Shown here: positions 53,102 to 61,427 of the stretch, one piece after another
Position numbering within the stretch: the stretch's first letter is position 1
How the letters are laid out: each line of letters begins with the position of its first letter
Source: Pigmentiphaga litoralis
GTDB lineage: Bacteria > Pseudomonadota > Gammaproteobacteria > Burkholderiales > Burkholderiaceae_B
Assembly: GCF_013408655.1 (NCBI RefSeq)
Contig: NZ_JACCBP010000001.1
Location: forward strand, 2,914,001-2,978,000
Length of the DNA stretch: 64,000 bases
Direction: 5' to 3'
Translations under genes and position numbers: made by a program
The notes under the pieces: model-generated
What the model saw: only the letters and a program-made list of their open reading frames with translations
What the model was told of the DNA's origin: nothing
Database searches by the model: none

Positions 53102-53182
53102 CCAGACAGCCGATAATTTGATTTTTCAGCCGGCGTCGGGTCCACCAGAATGGATGCATCAGTGCAGCTTTCCGGAGGACAC

Positions 53183-54220
53183 ATGCCCGACATCATTGGC
53201 GACACCGTAGATCGATTGATCACGGTCGAGATGCGCAACCGCGCAATGAACCACGGCATCATCCGCCAGATCTACGACGAAGCCCGCCGCGAAGGCGGTG
53301 GCCGCCCGATCACGGCACGGGCTGCGCAAGCGCTGGCCGACCGCGTCAAGCCTGGCGATACCGTGCTGATCGTGACCGGCGCGGGGTATGCGCCCGAAGC
53401 GCCCAATGGCGAAAGCGACGGGCCGCCGGGCGCGGCTGCGCTGGCCCGCGCCTTGTTCTGGGGGCTGCGCGCCGTCCCGGTCTTTGTGACCGAGCCGTGC
53501 CATGCGCCGCCGGTCGTGGCGAGCAGCCAGGCGGCCGGCATCATGGTCCGGGACTATCCGCTGGCCAAATCGCGCCGCATGGGCGCTGCGCTGATGACCT
53601 CGCCCACCGAGCAGCATGCCGTTGCGGAATGGGCTGCTGGCATCTTCGAGACCTGCCGACCCGCGGCCATTATTGCGATCGAGCGCCTGGGCCCGAACGT
53701 GGACGGCATCCTGCATTATTCGACCGGGGTGCGCCCTGAAGGCTGCGTGGACCTGTCGCCCTTGTTCGACGAAGCCCGCAAGCACGATGTGCTGTCGATC
53801 GGGATAGGTGACAACGGCAACGAAATCGGCTTTGGCCGCATCCACGGCTTCATGCAGGACTTCCATCCGTATTGCCGCCGCTGCCAGTACGACGGCGGCA
53901 AGGGGGTGCCGACGATCGTTGCGACTGACATCTTTCTGCCGGCGTCGATTTCCAACTGGGGCGCCTATGGCATCTGCGCCATGCTGGCCTTTCTGTGCAA
54001 GCAGCAAAACCTGGTGCAGACGCCCGAACTCGAACGCAAGATCGTGACTGCCTGCCTCGACGCGGGCGGTTGGGAAATGCGGTACTGCACTTCCCGCTTC
54101 ATTGTCGATGGCACCGAAGGCGAAAGCTCGATGGCCATCGTTCAACTTCTTCGGGACATGGTCCGCGTGAACATCGCTCCGCCCGACCGCGGGCTGTCCC
54201 ACGGCGATATCGACCGTTAA
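53183..54220 (+). CDS. D-glutamate cyclase-like protein (DUF4392)
   Basis: 345 residues from ATG 53183, preceded by a strong GGAGG; ATG 53150 in the same frame is rejected for lack of such a site. IGDTVDRLITVEMRNRAMN, DTVLIVTGAGYAP, CRPAAIIAIERLGPNVDGI, GIGDNGNEIGFG and FLPASISNWGAYGICAML are conserved blocks of the DUF4392/D-glutamate cyclase C-terminal domain, which in the mammalian mitochondrial protein converts D-glutamate to 5-oxo-D-proline. Here it is followed by a Bug binding protein and a maleate-isomerase-like enzyme, suggesting a catabolic role for an acidic amino acid or lactam. The reaction itself is inferred. Confidence 0.88.
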   Translation: MPDIIGDTVDRLITVEMRNRAMNHGIIRQIYDEARREGGGRPITARAAQALADRVKPGDTVLIVTGAGYAPEAPNGESDGPPGAAALARALFWGLRAVPVFVTEPCHAPPVVASSQAAGIMVRDYPLAKSRRMGAALMTSPTEQHAVAEWAAGIFETCRPAAIIAIERLGPNVDGILHYSTGVRPEGCVDLSPLFDEARKHDVLSIGIGDNGNEIGFGRIHGFMQDFHPYCRRCQYDGGKGVPTIVATDIFLPASISNWGAYGICAMLAFLCKQQNLVQTPELERKIVTACLDAGGWEMRYCTSRFIVDGTEGESSMAIVQLLRDMVRVNIAPPDRGLSHGDIDR

Positions 54221-54236
54221 CTTCATCGAGTCCACC

Positions 54237-55232
54237 ATGACGTCTTTCTTCAAACGCCTTGTTGCGGCCGCCGTGTGCGGTATCGCGTTTTCTGCCTTGC
54301 CGCTGACCGGCGCCCAGGCGGCCACGCCCGACACGCCGTCCCTGGCCGGCAAGCCCGTGCGCATCGTGGTGCCGTACGCCGCAGGCGGCCTGGCCGACAT
54401 CACGGCGCGCCTGCTGTCCGACCACCTGAGCACCCGTCTGGGTACGACAGTCATGGTCGAAAACCGGCCCGGCGCCAATGGATCGATCGGCACGGCGCTC
54501 GTTGCAAAGGCCGCACCCGACGGGCACACGCTGGCATTGGTCGTCAGTTCCCACGTGTTCGGCAAATCCTTGATGCCCGATCTGCCCTTTGATCCCATCA
54601 AGGATTTCACGCCAGTCACTTTGGCGACGCGGACTGCGATGGTGCTGGTCGCGACGCCCGACCTGCCTGTCAAGAACGTGCCCGAGCTGATCAGCTACGT
54701 GAAGGCGCGGCCCAACCAGCTGGCCTTTGCGTCGGCCGGCAATGGGAGCAATGTCCATATATTCGGACAATCGTTCGCGGACCTGGCCGCGCTGCAGATG
54801 GCGCACGTGCCCTATAAAGGCAGCGCCGCCGCGCATGTCGACCTGATGGCCGGCCGCACGCAGATCGTGTTCGATACGCTGGGCGCCGTGCAGCCGCACA
54901 TTGCCGCGGGCAAGATGAAACTGCTGGCTGCGGGCGCGGACCGCCTGCCGCTCTACCCCGACCTGCCCACCGTGGCCGAAGCCGGCTTTCCGGGATTTCG
55001 TGCCGAGTCGTGGGGCGCCGTGATCGCCCCGGCCAACACGCCGCCGGACATCGTGAAGCTGCTCAATCGCGAGATCGTTGCTGTTCTCAACCTTCCGCCC
55101 GTACGCAAGCGTCTGGAAGATGCCGGCGCGCAGATCGTGGGCAGCTCGCCCGCTGAGTTGCAGACCCTGCTGGTGTCGGAAGAAAAGAAATACGGCGACC
55201 TGATCCGCACCATGGGCATCAAGCTCGACTGA
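54237..55232 (+). CDS. Bug-family (TctC) binding protein
   Basis: 331 residues with a signal peptide (SFFKRLVAAAVCGIAF..., cleavage near GAQA|A at about 29). KPVRIVVPYAAGGLADITARLLSDHL, VMVENRPGANGSIG and LPTVAEAGFPGF are Bug motifs. It starts 16 bases after the D-glutamate cyclase-like gene. It probably captures the pathway's carboxylate substrate in the periplasm. No membrane components accompany it. Confidence 0.93.
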   Translation: MTSFFKRLVAAAVCGIAFSALPLTGAQAATPDTPSLAGKPVRIVVPYAAGGLADITARLLSDHLSTRLGTTVMVENRPGANGSIGTALVAKAAPDGHTLALVVSSHVFGKSLMPDLPFDPIKDFTPVTLATRTAMVLVATPDLPVKNVPELISYVKARPNQLAFASAGNGSNVHIFGQSFADLAALQMAHVPYKGSAAAHVDLMAGRTQIVFDTLGAVQPHIAAGKMKLLAAGADRLPLYPDLPTVAEAGFPGFRAESWGAVIAPANTPPDIVKLLNREIVAVLNLPPVRKRLEDAGAQIVGSSPAELQTLLVSEEKKYGDLIRTMGIKLD

Positions 55233-55263
55233 CCGCACCCAAGACTGCACAAGGAGACAAGAC

Positions 55264-56055
55264 ATGAAAGCGGTTGCCCTGTACAGCCACTACGGCTGGA
55301 AGGCGAAGATCGGCCTGATCGTTCCGTCGACGAACATCGTGAACGAGCCCGAGTTCTGGCAGATGGCGCCCGACGGCGTCGCCATTTTTACCGCGCGCGC
55401 CATGCTGCTGGGCGCTGCGAGCGAAGAATCGTATTACCGGATGGCCGCCGCAGTCGACGGGGCGGCCGAACAGTTGGCCACGGCGGAAGTCGACATCGTT
55501 GCCTACGGCTGCACGTCCGGATCGTTCGTGTGTCCCATGGACGAGATTGTGGACGGCATGGCCAAGCGCACCGGAACGCCGGCCATTGCGGCAGCGGGCG
55601 CGGTGGTCGCTGCCCTGCGCGCCCTGGGCGCCAAACGCGTCGCGCTAGGCACGCCGTATGTTGATTTCGTCAACCAACGCGAAGTCGCCTTCCTGCAGGA
55701 ATATGGGTTCGACGTCACGGCCATGCAGGGTCTGCTGCTGGGCGAGACCCAGGAGGAACGCCGCGCCATCGGCCGAGTGCCGCCCGAAGCGATCTATCGA
55801 CTCGCCCGCGCCATCGACCGTCCCGACGCCGACGTGATCTTCCTGTCGTGCACCAACCTGGCATCGCTCGACATGATTGCCGAGATCGAACAGGAACTGG
55901 GCAAACCGGTTGTCACCAGCAACCAGGCATGCTTCTGGGCATGCCTGCGCAGGCTGGGGCTGAAAATGCCAGTGTCCGGCTATGGCACCTTGCTGGAGAC
56001 CTGCCTGGATCCCATCACCGACGCCGACTTTGCCCTGACGACGCCCGCGCGCTGA
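55264..56055 (+). CDS. Maleate isomerase / arylmalonate decarboxylase-like protein (Asp/Glu racemase superfamily)
   Basis: 263 residues. IGLIVPSTNIVNEPEFWQM at the N-terminus and two cysteine motifs, VAYGCTSGSF and FLSCTNLAS, mark the maleate cis-trans isomerase and arylmalonate decarboxylase group of the aspartate/glutamate racemase fold; VTSNQACFWACLRRLG follows the second. One cysteine acts as nucleophile/base in each half. The substrate could be a dicarboxylate or an amino acid; linkage to the D-glutamate cyclase-like protein makes a glutamate-type compound attractive. 31 bases after the Bug gene. Confidence 0.88.
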   Translation: MKAVALYSHYGWKAKIGLIVPSTNIVNEPEFWQMAPDGVAIFTARAMLLGAASEESYYRMAAAVDGAAEQLATAEVDIVAYGCTSGSFVCPMDEIVDGMAKRTGTPAIAAAGAVVAALRALGAKRVALGTPYVDFVNQREVAFLQEYGFDVTAMQGLLLGETQEERRAIGRVPPEAIYRLARAIDRPDADVIFLSCTNLASLDMIAEIEQELGKPVVTSNQACFWACLRRLGLKMPVSGYGTLLETCLDPITDADFALTTPAR

Positions 56056-56127
56056 CGCGGCCGCACCTTGCCCACCGGCGCGGATAACGGTAAGGTGCGG
56101 GCCGATCCTTCCTCGCGGAACCCGCCG

Positions 56128-57060
56128 GTGGTCAGACCCCTCAATTTTCGCCAGCTCGAGGCTTTTCGCGCCGTCATGCTGACCGGCAGCATCACCGGCG
56201 CCGGCCATTCGCTGTCGATCTCGCAGCCCGCCGTGTCGCGACTGATCCGCGACCTGGAAGCGGAATTGAAGCTGTCGCTGTTCCATCGCCAGGGCACGCA
56301 TATCGTCCCAAGCGAAGAAGCGCGTGAGCTGTACCGCGAAGTCGAACGGCACTTTTCCGGCGCCGAACGGATCCGCGATGCGGCCCGGTCATTGCGGCTG
56401 TCCAAGGCGGGCTACCTGCACATCGGCACCATGCCGAACCTGTCGATGGTCTGCATTCCGAAAGCCGTCTCGGCAATGCTGAGCCAGTATCCCGACCTGG
56501 TGATCTCGGTGCACCCCGACAGCTCGGTCAACCTGAACCAGATGCTGCTGCATGGCCAGCTCGACGTCGCCTACGCAGTGCCGCCGGGCGATCCGCGCGG
56601 GCTGGTGCACGTCCCTTTCCCGCCAACCCAGGCGGTGTGTGTGATGCCGCTGGGGCACCGCCTTGAGCGCAAGCGATCCGTGGCGGTGGGCGACCTGCAC
56701 GACGAGGATTTCATAGCCCTTGGGTCGAACAGCATGCAGCGCATGCAGATCAACGCGGCCATGCTGAAGGCCGGCGTGCGGCCGAACATTCGGCTGGAGA
56801 CCGTGCACTCGTCGTCCGTCGTGAGCTATGTGAGCCAGGGCGTGGGGGTGGCGGTGATCGACCCGATCGCGGTGATGGGGCCGGGCGCCGAGCAGGTCGC
56901 GATCCGGCCATTCAGCCCGAAAATTTCGATGCCGTTTGCGGCGGTGTACCGCGACATGCCTGCGCCGTCGCGCTTTGCCGCGGCGTTTACCGACATTTTG
57001 CGGGCCGTGGTGGCCGAAGAGCTGCACGTGATCGACAGCCTGGTCCGGCCAAAACGCTAA
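56128..57060 (+). CDS. LysR-family transcriptional regulator
   Basis: 310 residues from GTG 56128 (VVRPLNFRQLEAFRAVM), the start most consistent with LysR N-termini; TTG 56068 is the longest option. The helix-turn-helix is SITGAGHSLSISQPAVSRLIRDLE, followed by LFHRQGTHIVPSEEARELY and the effector-binding domain. Same direction as the D-glutamate cyclase-like operon and directly downstream of the isomerase, making this cluster flanked by two LysR genes. Effector unknown. Confidence 0.9.
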   Translation: MVRPLNFRQLEAFRAVMLTGSITGAGHSLSISQPAVSRLIRDLEAELKLSLFHRQGTHIVPSEEARELYREVERHFSGAERIRDAARSLRLSKAGYLHIGTMPNLSMVCIPKAVSAMLSQYPDLVISVHPDSSVNLNQMLLHGQLDVAYAVPPGDPRGLVHVPFPPTQAVCVMPLGHRLERKRSVAVGDLHDEDFIALGSNSMQRMQINAAMLKAGVRPNIRLETVHSSSVVSYVSQGVGVAVIDPIAVMGPGAEQVAIRPFSPKISMPFAAVYRDMPAPSRFAAAFTDILRAVVAEELHVIDSLVRPKR

Positions 57061-57074
57061 GCGGGGTGTTCCGA

Positions 57075-57293
57075 TCAGTTCAGCAGCGATTTAGGCGGCG
57101 GGCTCAGCTTGTCGCCGCTGTCCCCCGTCAGGCCGTCCGTTTCCAGCGGCGCGCCTGGGATCGCGAACTTTTCATCGGCCCAGGCGCCCAGGTCGATTTG
57201 CTTGCAGCGTTCGGAACAGAAGGGGCGGTACGGATTGTCGGTGCTCCACTCCGCCATTTTGGAGCAGGTGGGGCATTTCACTTTTTTAACCAT
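57075..57293 (-). CDS. yacG: DNA gyrase inhibitor YacG
   Basis: 72 residues. Four zinc cysteines in [11 protein letters not shown] and [16 protein letters not shown], the exact YacG pattern C-x2-C...C-x3-C. YacG binds GyrB and blocks DNA binding by gyrase in E. coli. It follows zapD by 22 bases in the order coaE-zapD-yacG, as in many Proteobacteria. Confidence 0.95.
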   Translation of the reverse strand: MVKKVKCPTCSKMAEWSTDNPYRPFCSERCKQIDLGAWADEKFAIPGAPLETDGLTGDSGDKLSPPPKSLLN

Positions 57294-57315
57294 GATGCGC
57301 TGTCGTGTGCGGTCC

Positions 57316-58071
57316 CTAGATGCTGTTGCACAGGGCCAGTTGGAAAGGAACGTCTTGCTGCACGTGCTGCGGCTTCATGTCGCCGCCCTGGATCGAAAAG
57401 CGGATCGACACCATGTATTTGTTGGCGCTGATCTCGGGAAATATCCCGTCGCCCTCTTCCACGTATACGCGCAGCAACTGGAAAGCCTTGCCGCCCAGCA
57501 TCTGCCGATAGGCGCCTTCTTCGGCCACCAGGGGCTGAGGCTGGCTGGATTCCCGCAGCATTTTTAACACGATCGTCAGGCCTTCTCGCAGCGGCAAGAA
57601 CGGCTCGACCCATTGGGCCAGGTCGTTGACGCGCTGCTGGGCAGGCTTGTGCCGCCACGCGTGATAGGCCGGCAGGTCGAACTCGCATACGCCGCCCGGA
57701 ATGGCAAGGCGGCTGCGAATGCTGGTCAGCCAGTCGTTCTGGCGGATGGGATCGCCCGTCTTGCCCTGATGGTTGAGCGCCGCGGCGGCCTCTTCGATGC
57801 TGGACAGCAGCGCGCCGAGGGCTTCGTGATCGACGCCGGGATGCTCGCGCAGGCCGTGCAGGGACTGCCGGTAACGTTCAAGATCTTGCAACAAATCCGA
57901 CTTCAGATCGGCGCGGGCCGAGACGTCAAGGATCTCGAACAGGGTCGTCACTGCGACATGATGACCGCGCGCGTCGGGCTGACGCACGAAGAAGAACATG
58001 GAATCGAACAGTTTTTCCAGACGCAGAAGCGTGCGGACACGTTCGTTGAAGGGGTATTCGTATAGAACCAC
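57316..58071 (-). CDS. zapD: Cell division protein ZapD
   Basis: 251 residues from GTG 58071 ([19 protein letters not shown]), the normal ZapD length; the longer frame extends over coaE and is rejected. [32 protein letters not shown] and [19 protein letters not shown] are family blocks. ZapD crosslinks FtsZ protofilaments at the division ring. Between coaE and yacG. Confidence 0.94.
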   Translation of the reverse strand: MVLYEYPFNERVRTLLRLEKLFDSMFFFVRQPDARGHHVAVTTLFEILDVSARADLKSDLLQDLERYRQSLHGLREHPGVDHEALGALLSSIEEAAAALNHQGKTGDPIRQNDWLTSIRSRLAIPGGVCEFDLPAYHAWRHKPAQQRVNDLAQWVEPFLPLREGLTIVLKMLRESSQPQPLVAEEGAYRQMLGGKAFQLLRVYVEEGDGIFPEISANKYMVSIRFSIQGGDMKPQHVQQDVPFQLALCNSI

Positions 58072-58154
58072 TAGACCGCCCCGGATCGCAATGAGATGAA
58101 TATACCCGTCCCTGAAAGGGGATCGAGGATGATGCCGTGGCCGCCGGGCGCGCG

Positions 58155-58814
58155 CTAGTTCGGTGCTTCCGCGATCGAGCGCGGTGCGTGCGCCATGGTC
58201 AGCCAGCGTTGATGCTGGGCCAGCGTGCGCTGTACGAGCTGCTCGGGGTCCGTCGCGCCATCGTTGAGGATGACGTCGTCGGCAACGGCCAGCCGCGCCG
58301 CGCGCGTCGCCTGCGCTGCCATGATGCGATCGATTAGCGCAGGGTCGAGACCGCTGCGCGCCTGGACCCGACGCACTTGGGTGGCCTCGTCGCAATCCAC
58401 GACGCAGATCCGGTCGACCCGGTGACGCCAACGGCCGTTTTCCACCAGCAGCGGCACAACAAAGACCTGATACAGGCCCTGCACGCGGTCGGCTTCGGCG
58501 TTCACACTGTGACCGATCATCGGGTGCAATAGCGTTTCGAGTTGTGTCTTCGCGGATGGGTTAGTGAATACTAACTCTCGCATTTTGGCCCGGTCGAGCG
58601 CGCCACTGGCGTCGATCATGGCATCGCCGAAGGCCTGCCGGAGCGGTTCGATCGCGGCGCCGCCAGGGGCGGTCAGCTGATGGGCGATCAGATCGGTGTC
58701 GATGATGGCGGCACCGTGCTCTGCCAGCAGGTCGGCCACCCGCGTCTTGCCCGAGCCGATGCCGCCGGTCAGGCCGATCTTCAGGGGCGTGGGGGTGGAA
58801 GCGGGAGACGTCAT
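58155..58814 (-). CDS. coaE: Dephospho-CoA kinase
   Basis: 219 residues. P-loop GLTGGIGSGKTRVADLLAEHG near residues 14-34, then IIDTDLIAHQL (catalytic Asp), and FVVPLLVEN and RIDRICVVDCDE are CoaE hallmarks. It phosphorylates dephospho-CoA in the last step of CoA synthesis. 83 bases upstream of zapD; the prepilin peptidase gene is 161 bases further upstream. Confidence 0.96.
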   Translation of the reverse strand: MTSPASTPTPLKIGLTGGIGSGKTRVADLLAEHGAAIIDTDLIAHQLTAPGGAAIEPLRQAFGDAMIDASGALDRAKMRELVFTNPSAKTQLETLLHPMIGHSVNAEADRVQGLYQVFVVPLLVENGRWRHRVDRICVVDCDEATQVRRVQARSGLDPALIDRIMAAQATRAARLAVADDVILNDGATDPEQLVQRTLAQHQRWLTMAHAPRSIAEAPN

Positions 58815-58975
58815 GCGCGCGGCTTTCGGCTTGAAGGTTCAGCCCTCTTTGTAGGGGCAAGCGGCGCGTGGCGTCAAACGGGGCTTTGGAATGGCTGCCT
58901 TGCGGGTTACGCGGACAAGGGGCCTGGTCGGGCCTGGTGGGGGCTGGCGGCAAGCTTGCTGCCAAGTCGGTCCCG

Positions 58976-59881
58976 TCACCAGCCCATGAGTCCGCGCCAC
59001 GCCCCGTTGGACAGCAGCACCGCCACCCCTGCCACCGCCAGATACGGCCCGAACGGCAACGCCTGCCCCCGCGCCGCCCGGCCCGACAGGATCATCCCGC
59101 CGCCGATGAGCACGCCGGCGATGGACGACGCCAGGATCACCACCGGCAACGCCTGCCACCCCATCCAGGCGCCGATCGCCGCCAGCAACTTGAAGTCGCC
59201 GTAGCCCATCCCTTCCTTGCCGGTGAGCAGCTTGAACGCCCAGTACACCAGCCATAAGGCCAGATAGCCAGCCATGGCGCCGACGACCGCTTCGGAAATC
59301 GGCACGAAGAGCGCGAACAGGTTCACCAGCAGCCCGCCCCATAACAAGGGCAGCGTGATGTCGTCGGGAAGGAAGGACGTGTCTGCATCGATAAAGGCCA
59401 GCGCCACGCACGCCGCGCAGAAAGCCATCCCCGCCAGCGCCGCCCCGGTCACGCCGAGCATCGCCACGCAGGCGGCGAACAACGCGGCCGTCAGCAGTTC
59501 GACCACCGGATAGCGCCACGAGATCGCCGTGCCGCAGTTGGAGCACTTGCCTCGAAGCAGCAGCCAACTCACGACGGGGATATTGCGATACCAGGCGATG
59601 GGCTGCTTGCAGGTGGGGCAGTGGGATGGCGGATTCGACAGATTGAAGCGAATCGGCTCGGCGTGCACCTCGCCACTGAGTGCGGCTTCGATTGCAGCGC
59701 GATCCTGTCCTTCGCCGCTGCTGGCAATCAACTCCCGGCATTGCGCTTCCCACTCCCGCTGCATCATCACCGGCAACCGGGCGATCACGACATTGAGGAA
59801 GCTGCCGATGATCAAGCCAAGCACAGCCGCCAAGGCCAAGGCGACGCCGGGGGACGCGGACAGCAATTGCAGGAATTCCAT
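58976..59881 (-). CDS. pilD: Prepilin peptidase / N-methyltransferase
   Basis: 301 residues with about eight membrane segments. Bifunctional type IV prepilin peptidase: the N-terminal domain has the two zinc C-x2-C pairs CPTCKQPI and CSNCGTAI, and the aspartates of the aspartyl protease lie in ADTSFLPDD and MGYGDFKLLAAIGAWMGW. It cleaves and N-methylates type IV prepilins or pseudopilins. The usual partners pilB and pilC are not next to it here. Confidence 0.95.
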   Translation of the reverse strand: MEFLQLLSASPGVALALAAVLGLIIGSFLNVVIARLPVMMQREWEAQCRELIASSGEGQDRAAIEAALSGEVHAEPIRFNLSNPPSHCPTCKQPIAWYRNIPVVSWLLLRGKCSNCGTAISWRYPVVELLTAALFAACVAMLGVTGAALAGMAFCAACVALAFIDADTSFLPDDITLPLLWGGLLVNLFALFVPISEAVVGAMAGYLALWLVYWAFKLLTGKEGMGYGDFKLLAAIGAWMGWQALPVVILASSIAGVLIGGGMILSGRAARGQALPFGPYLAVAGVAVLLSNGAWRGLMGW

Positions 59882-60034
59882 GGACTCATCGACAAGACGC
59901 CGGCAACCGGCACAGCGAGAGAGTAACCGCGCAGGCGTCCGCCGAGGGGACGATCAGGACAGAAGTGTCCTGGGTCGAAGCGTGATTAGCACTATGGTTC
60001 GCCGCGAATCGCCGTGGGCTTGGCGTACGCCCGC

Positions 60035-60352
60035 TTACGGCGTCGCCAGCTTCATCAACACGATTCCGGCCACGATCAAACCGGCCGCCGCCAACCGCGT
60101 GGCACTGACATGCTCGCCAAGCACCATGATGCCCACCAGGAACGCCCCCACCGCACCGATCCCCGTCCAGATCATGTACGCCGTGCCAAGCGGCAACGAA
60201 CGCATGGCGAACGACAGCAAGCCGAAGCTGGCGATCATGGTGACCAGGGTAATAAGCGAGGGGTAGAGACGGGTGAAGCCGTCGGACTGCTTCATGGAAA
60301 AGGCCCAGACGACCTCGAGCAGACCTGCAATCACCAGATAAATCCAGGGCAT
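60035..60352 (-). CDS. gdx: Guanidinium exporter Gdx (SugE-type SMR protein)
   Basis: 105 residues from ATG 60352, preceded by AGGAGG; four membrane helices. The small multidrug resistance family residue E13 is present, together with W16, S42, Y59 and W62, the set that lines the guanidinium site in structurally studied Gdx proteins, and the SDGFTRL loop is typical of SugE/Gdx rather than EmrE. It should exchange guanidinium for protons as a dual-topology homodimer. Its leader has a strong promoter and hairpins that resemble a guanidine-II riboswitch. Confidence 0.92.
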   Translation of the reverse strand: MPWIYLVIAGLLEVVWAFSMKQSDGFTRLYPSLITLVTMIASFGLLSFAMRSLPLGTAYMIWTGIGAVGAFLVGIMVLGEHVSATRLAAAGLIVAGIVLMKLATP

Positions 60353-60371
60353 GACGACCCTCCTGAAAGGG

Positions 60372-60422
60372 CCGGGCCGTCCCGGACTTGATGACCCACG
60401 AGAGTGGGGAGGACGTGGCCTC
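60372..60422 (-). promoter_or_regulatory. Structured gdx leader, guanidine-II (mini-ykkC) riboswitch candidate
   Basis: On the minus strand the leader holds CCGGG-ACGG-CCCGG (60385-60372), a perfect 5-bp stem with an ACGR tetraloop as in guanidine-II hairpins. 23 bases upstream is a weaker hairpin GAGG-CCACGT-CCTC (60422-60409) with ACG in its loop; a third hairpin CCCAC/GTGGG lies between. The Shine-Dalgarno AGGAGG follows within a CCCT/AGGG stem. The first hairpin does not meet the ACGR consensus, so the assignment is tentative. Confidence 0.45.
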
Positions 60423-60435
60423 TGGATGAATCTCA

Positions 60436-60463
60436 ATTATAACAATGGGGGTGACGACGGCAA
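60436..60463 (-). promoter_or_regulatory. Sigma-70 promoter of gdx
   Basis: Reading the minus strand: TTGCCG (60463-60458), a 16-base spacer, and a perfect TATAAT (60441-60436). Transcription would begin about seven bases further on, giving a leader of roughly 75-80 bases before ATG 60352, long enough to contain the hairpins described for the leader. Confidence 0.7.
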
Positions 60464-60512
60464 GCCTACGGCGCGGTGACGCCGTGGGCATAATTTTAAG
60501 CAGCCGAAGCGA

Positions 60513-60929
60513 TCAATTCCACGGATTGATGACCTCCAGCCCTGCTGCGAGAAATGGCCCCTCGTCGCGGCTTGCTACCGCATACCCCTTGGCGAAAGCC
60601 ATTGCCGCGATGTAGCCGTCGGCAGTAGGCAATGTTTTACCAACCGCTCGGGCAGCTACGCTGACCTTGGCGTACTGGCTGGCAGCCTTGAGATCGAAGC
60701 TAAGTACTCGGCCAACATACAGCCGCATCAACGCTTCAAAGATTGCAGTCAGCTCCCGCTTGCGTTTGCCCTCTGGCAAGATGCCGACCCCGAATTTGAT
60801 CTCGGCAACAGAGACGCAAGTGAGATACAGCGTACTGGGCGCCTGCCTCTGCATCCAGGCTTTGACGCGGGCGTCAGGATTCGGCTTCATCACCTCGGAC
60901 GCGACGTTGGTGTCAATGACGATAGATAC
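60513..60929 (-). CDS. PIN-domain toxin (FitB/VapC-like) without a normal start codon
   Basis: The conserved protein (about 138 residues) begins with SIVIDTNVASEVMKPNP. PIN active-site acidic residues are visible in IDTN, VAEIKFGVG and PTADGYIA. In place of the expected initiator there is GTA (60929-60927), and the frame has no ATG, GTG or TTG nearby; the next in-frame ATG lies far upstream inside the antitoxin gene. Translation might use ATC/ATT, a fused upstream start, or not occur. The antitoxin stop is at 60890, so the genes overlap by about 40 bases instead of the usual 4. The toxin may be silenced. Confidence 0.75.
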   Translation of the reverse strand, partial: VSIVIDTNVASEVMKPNPDARVKAWMQRQAPSTLYLTCVSVAEIKFGVGILPEGKRKRELTAIFEALMRLYVGRVLSFDLKAASQYAKVSVAARAVGKTLPTADGYIAAMAFAKGYAVASRDEGPFLAAGLEVINPWN

Positions 60930-61216
60930 TGGTCCGCCTGTTCCGCGCGAATCATTGCCCGCACGTTGTCGAGTACCTCGAAGTCCTCGTTGGTCAGGCC
61001 CGCCGCACGCGACATTTCCGACATGCATGTCCATGGGAGGGCGACCGGCTCTGTTTCGTGGATGTTCCTGAGCGTCGGCAAGGCTTTGTCGGCGCCGACC
61101 GTGCGCTCCAATATGGCTCGTACTTCCGCGTCGATACTTCGTCCGTGGGCCAAAGCGCGCGTCCGCAACGCGCGGTACAGCGGATCTGGCAGATTCCTGA
61201 TTTTCAGCAACGGCAT
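60890..61216 (-). CDS. FitA/StbC-like ribbon-helix-helix antitoxin
   Basis: 108 residues from ATG 61216. KIRNLPDPLYRALRTRALAHGRSIDAEVRAILE is a FitA-type ribbon-helix-helix domain that binds operator DNA; the C-terminal part normally wraps the PIN toxin. The end (ADQYLSSLTPTSRPR) is longer than usual and overlaps the toxin, suggesting loss of the original stop/start junction. Upstream 211 bases are shared with the divergent oxidase gene. Confidence 0.87.
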   Translation of the reverse strand: MPLLKIRNLPDPLYRALRTRALAHGRSIDAEVRAILERTVGADKALPTLRNIHETEPVALPWTCMSEMSRAAGLTNEDFEVLDNVRAMIRAEQADQYLSSLTPTSRPR

Positions 61217-61427
61217 TGTCGTTCTCCAGAATGCGTTCCGGTTGGTTCGAATACCCAGGCATTGCAGCGTTCCATGGAGCTGTTTCGGTCTGGGTATCCT
61301 CTCACCGCCACCGCCAATGATGCGGCCCGCCGCCCCCCTTTCTCCATCCGTAGAAGCCACAGCGCGCCCGGGGATGTAATACTTCTCCCATCGGAAGCCT
61401 GCGGAACGGCGCAGAAGGAACAAGACA

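Noticed and set aside
60353..60435. Guanidine-I or guanidine-III riboswitch in the gdx leader
   Set aside because: The conserved sequence blocks and the pseudoknot arrangement of those classes were not found; only the ACGR hairpin of guanidine-II type is partly matched.
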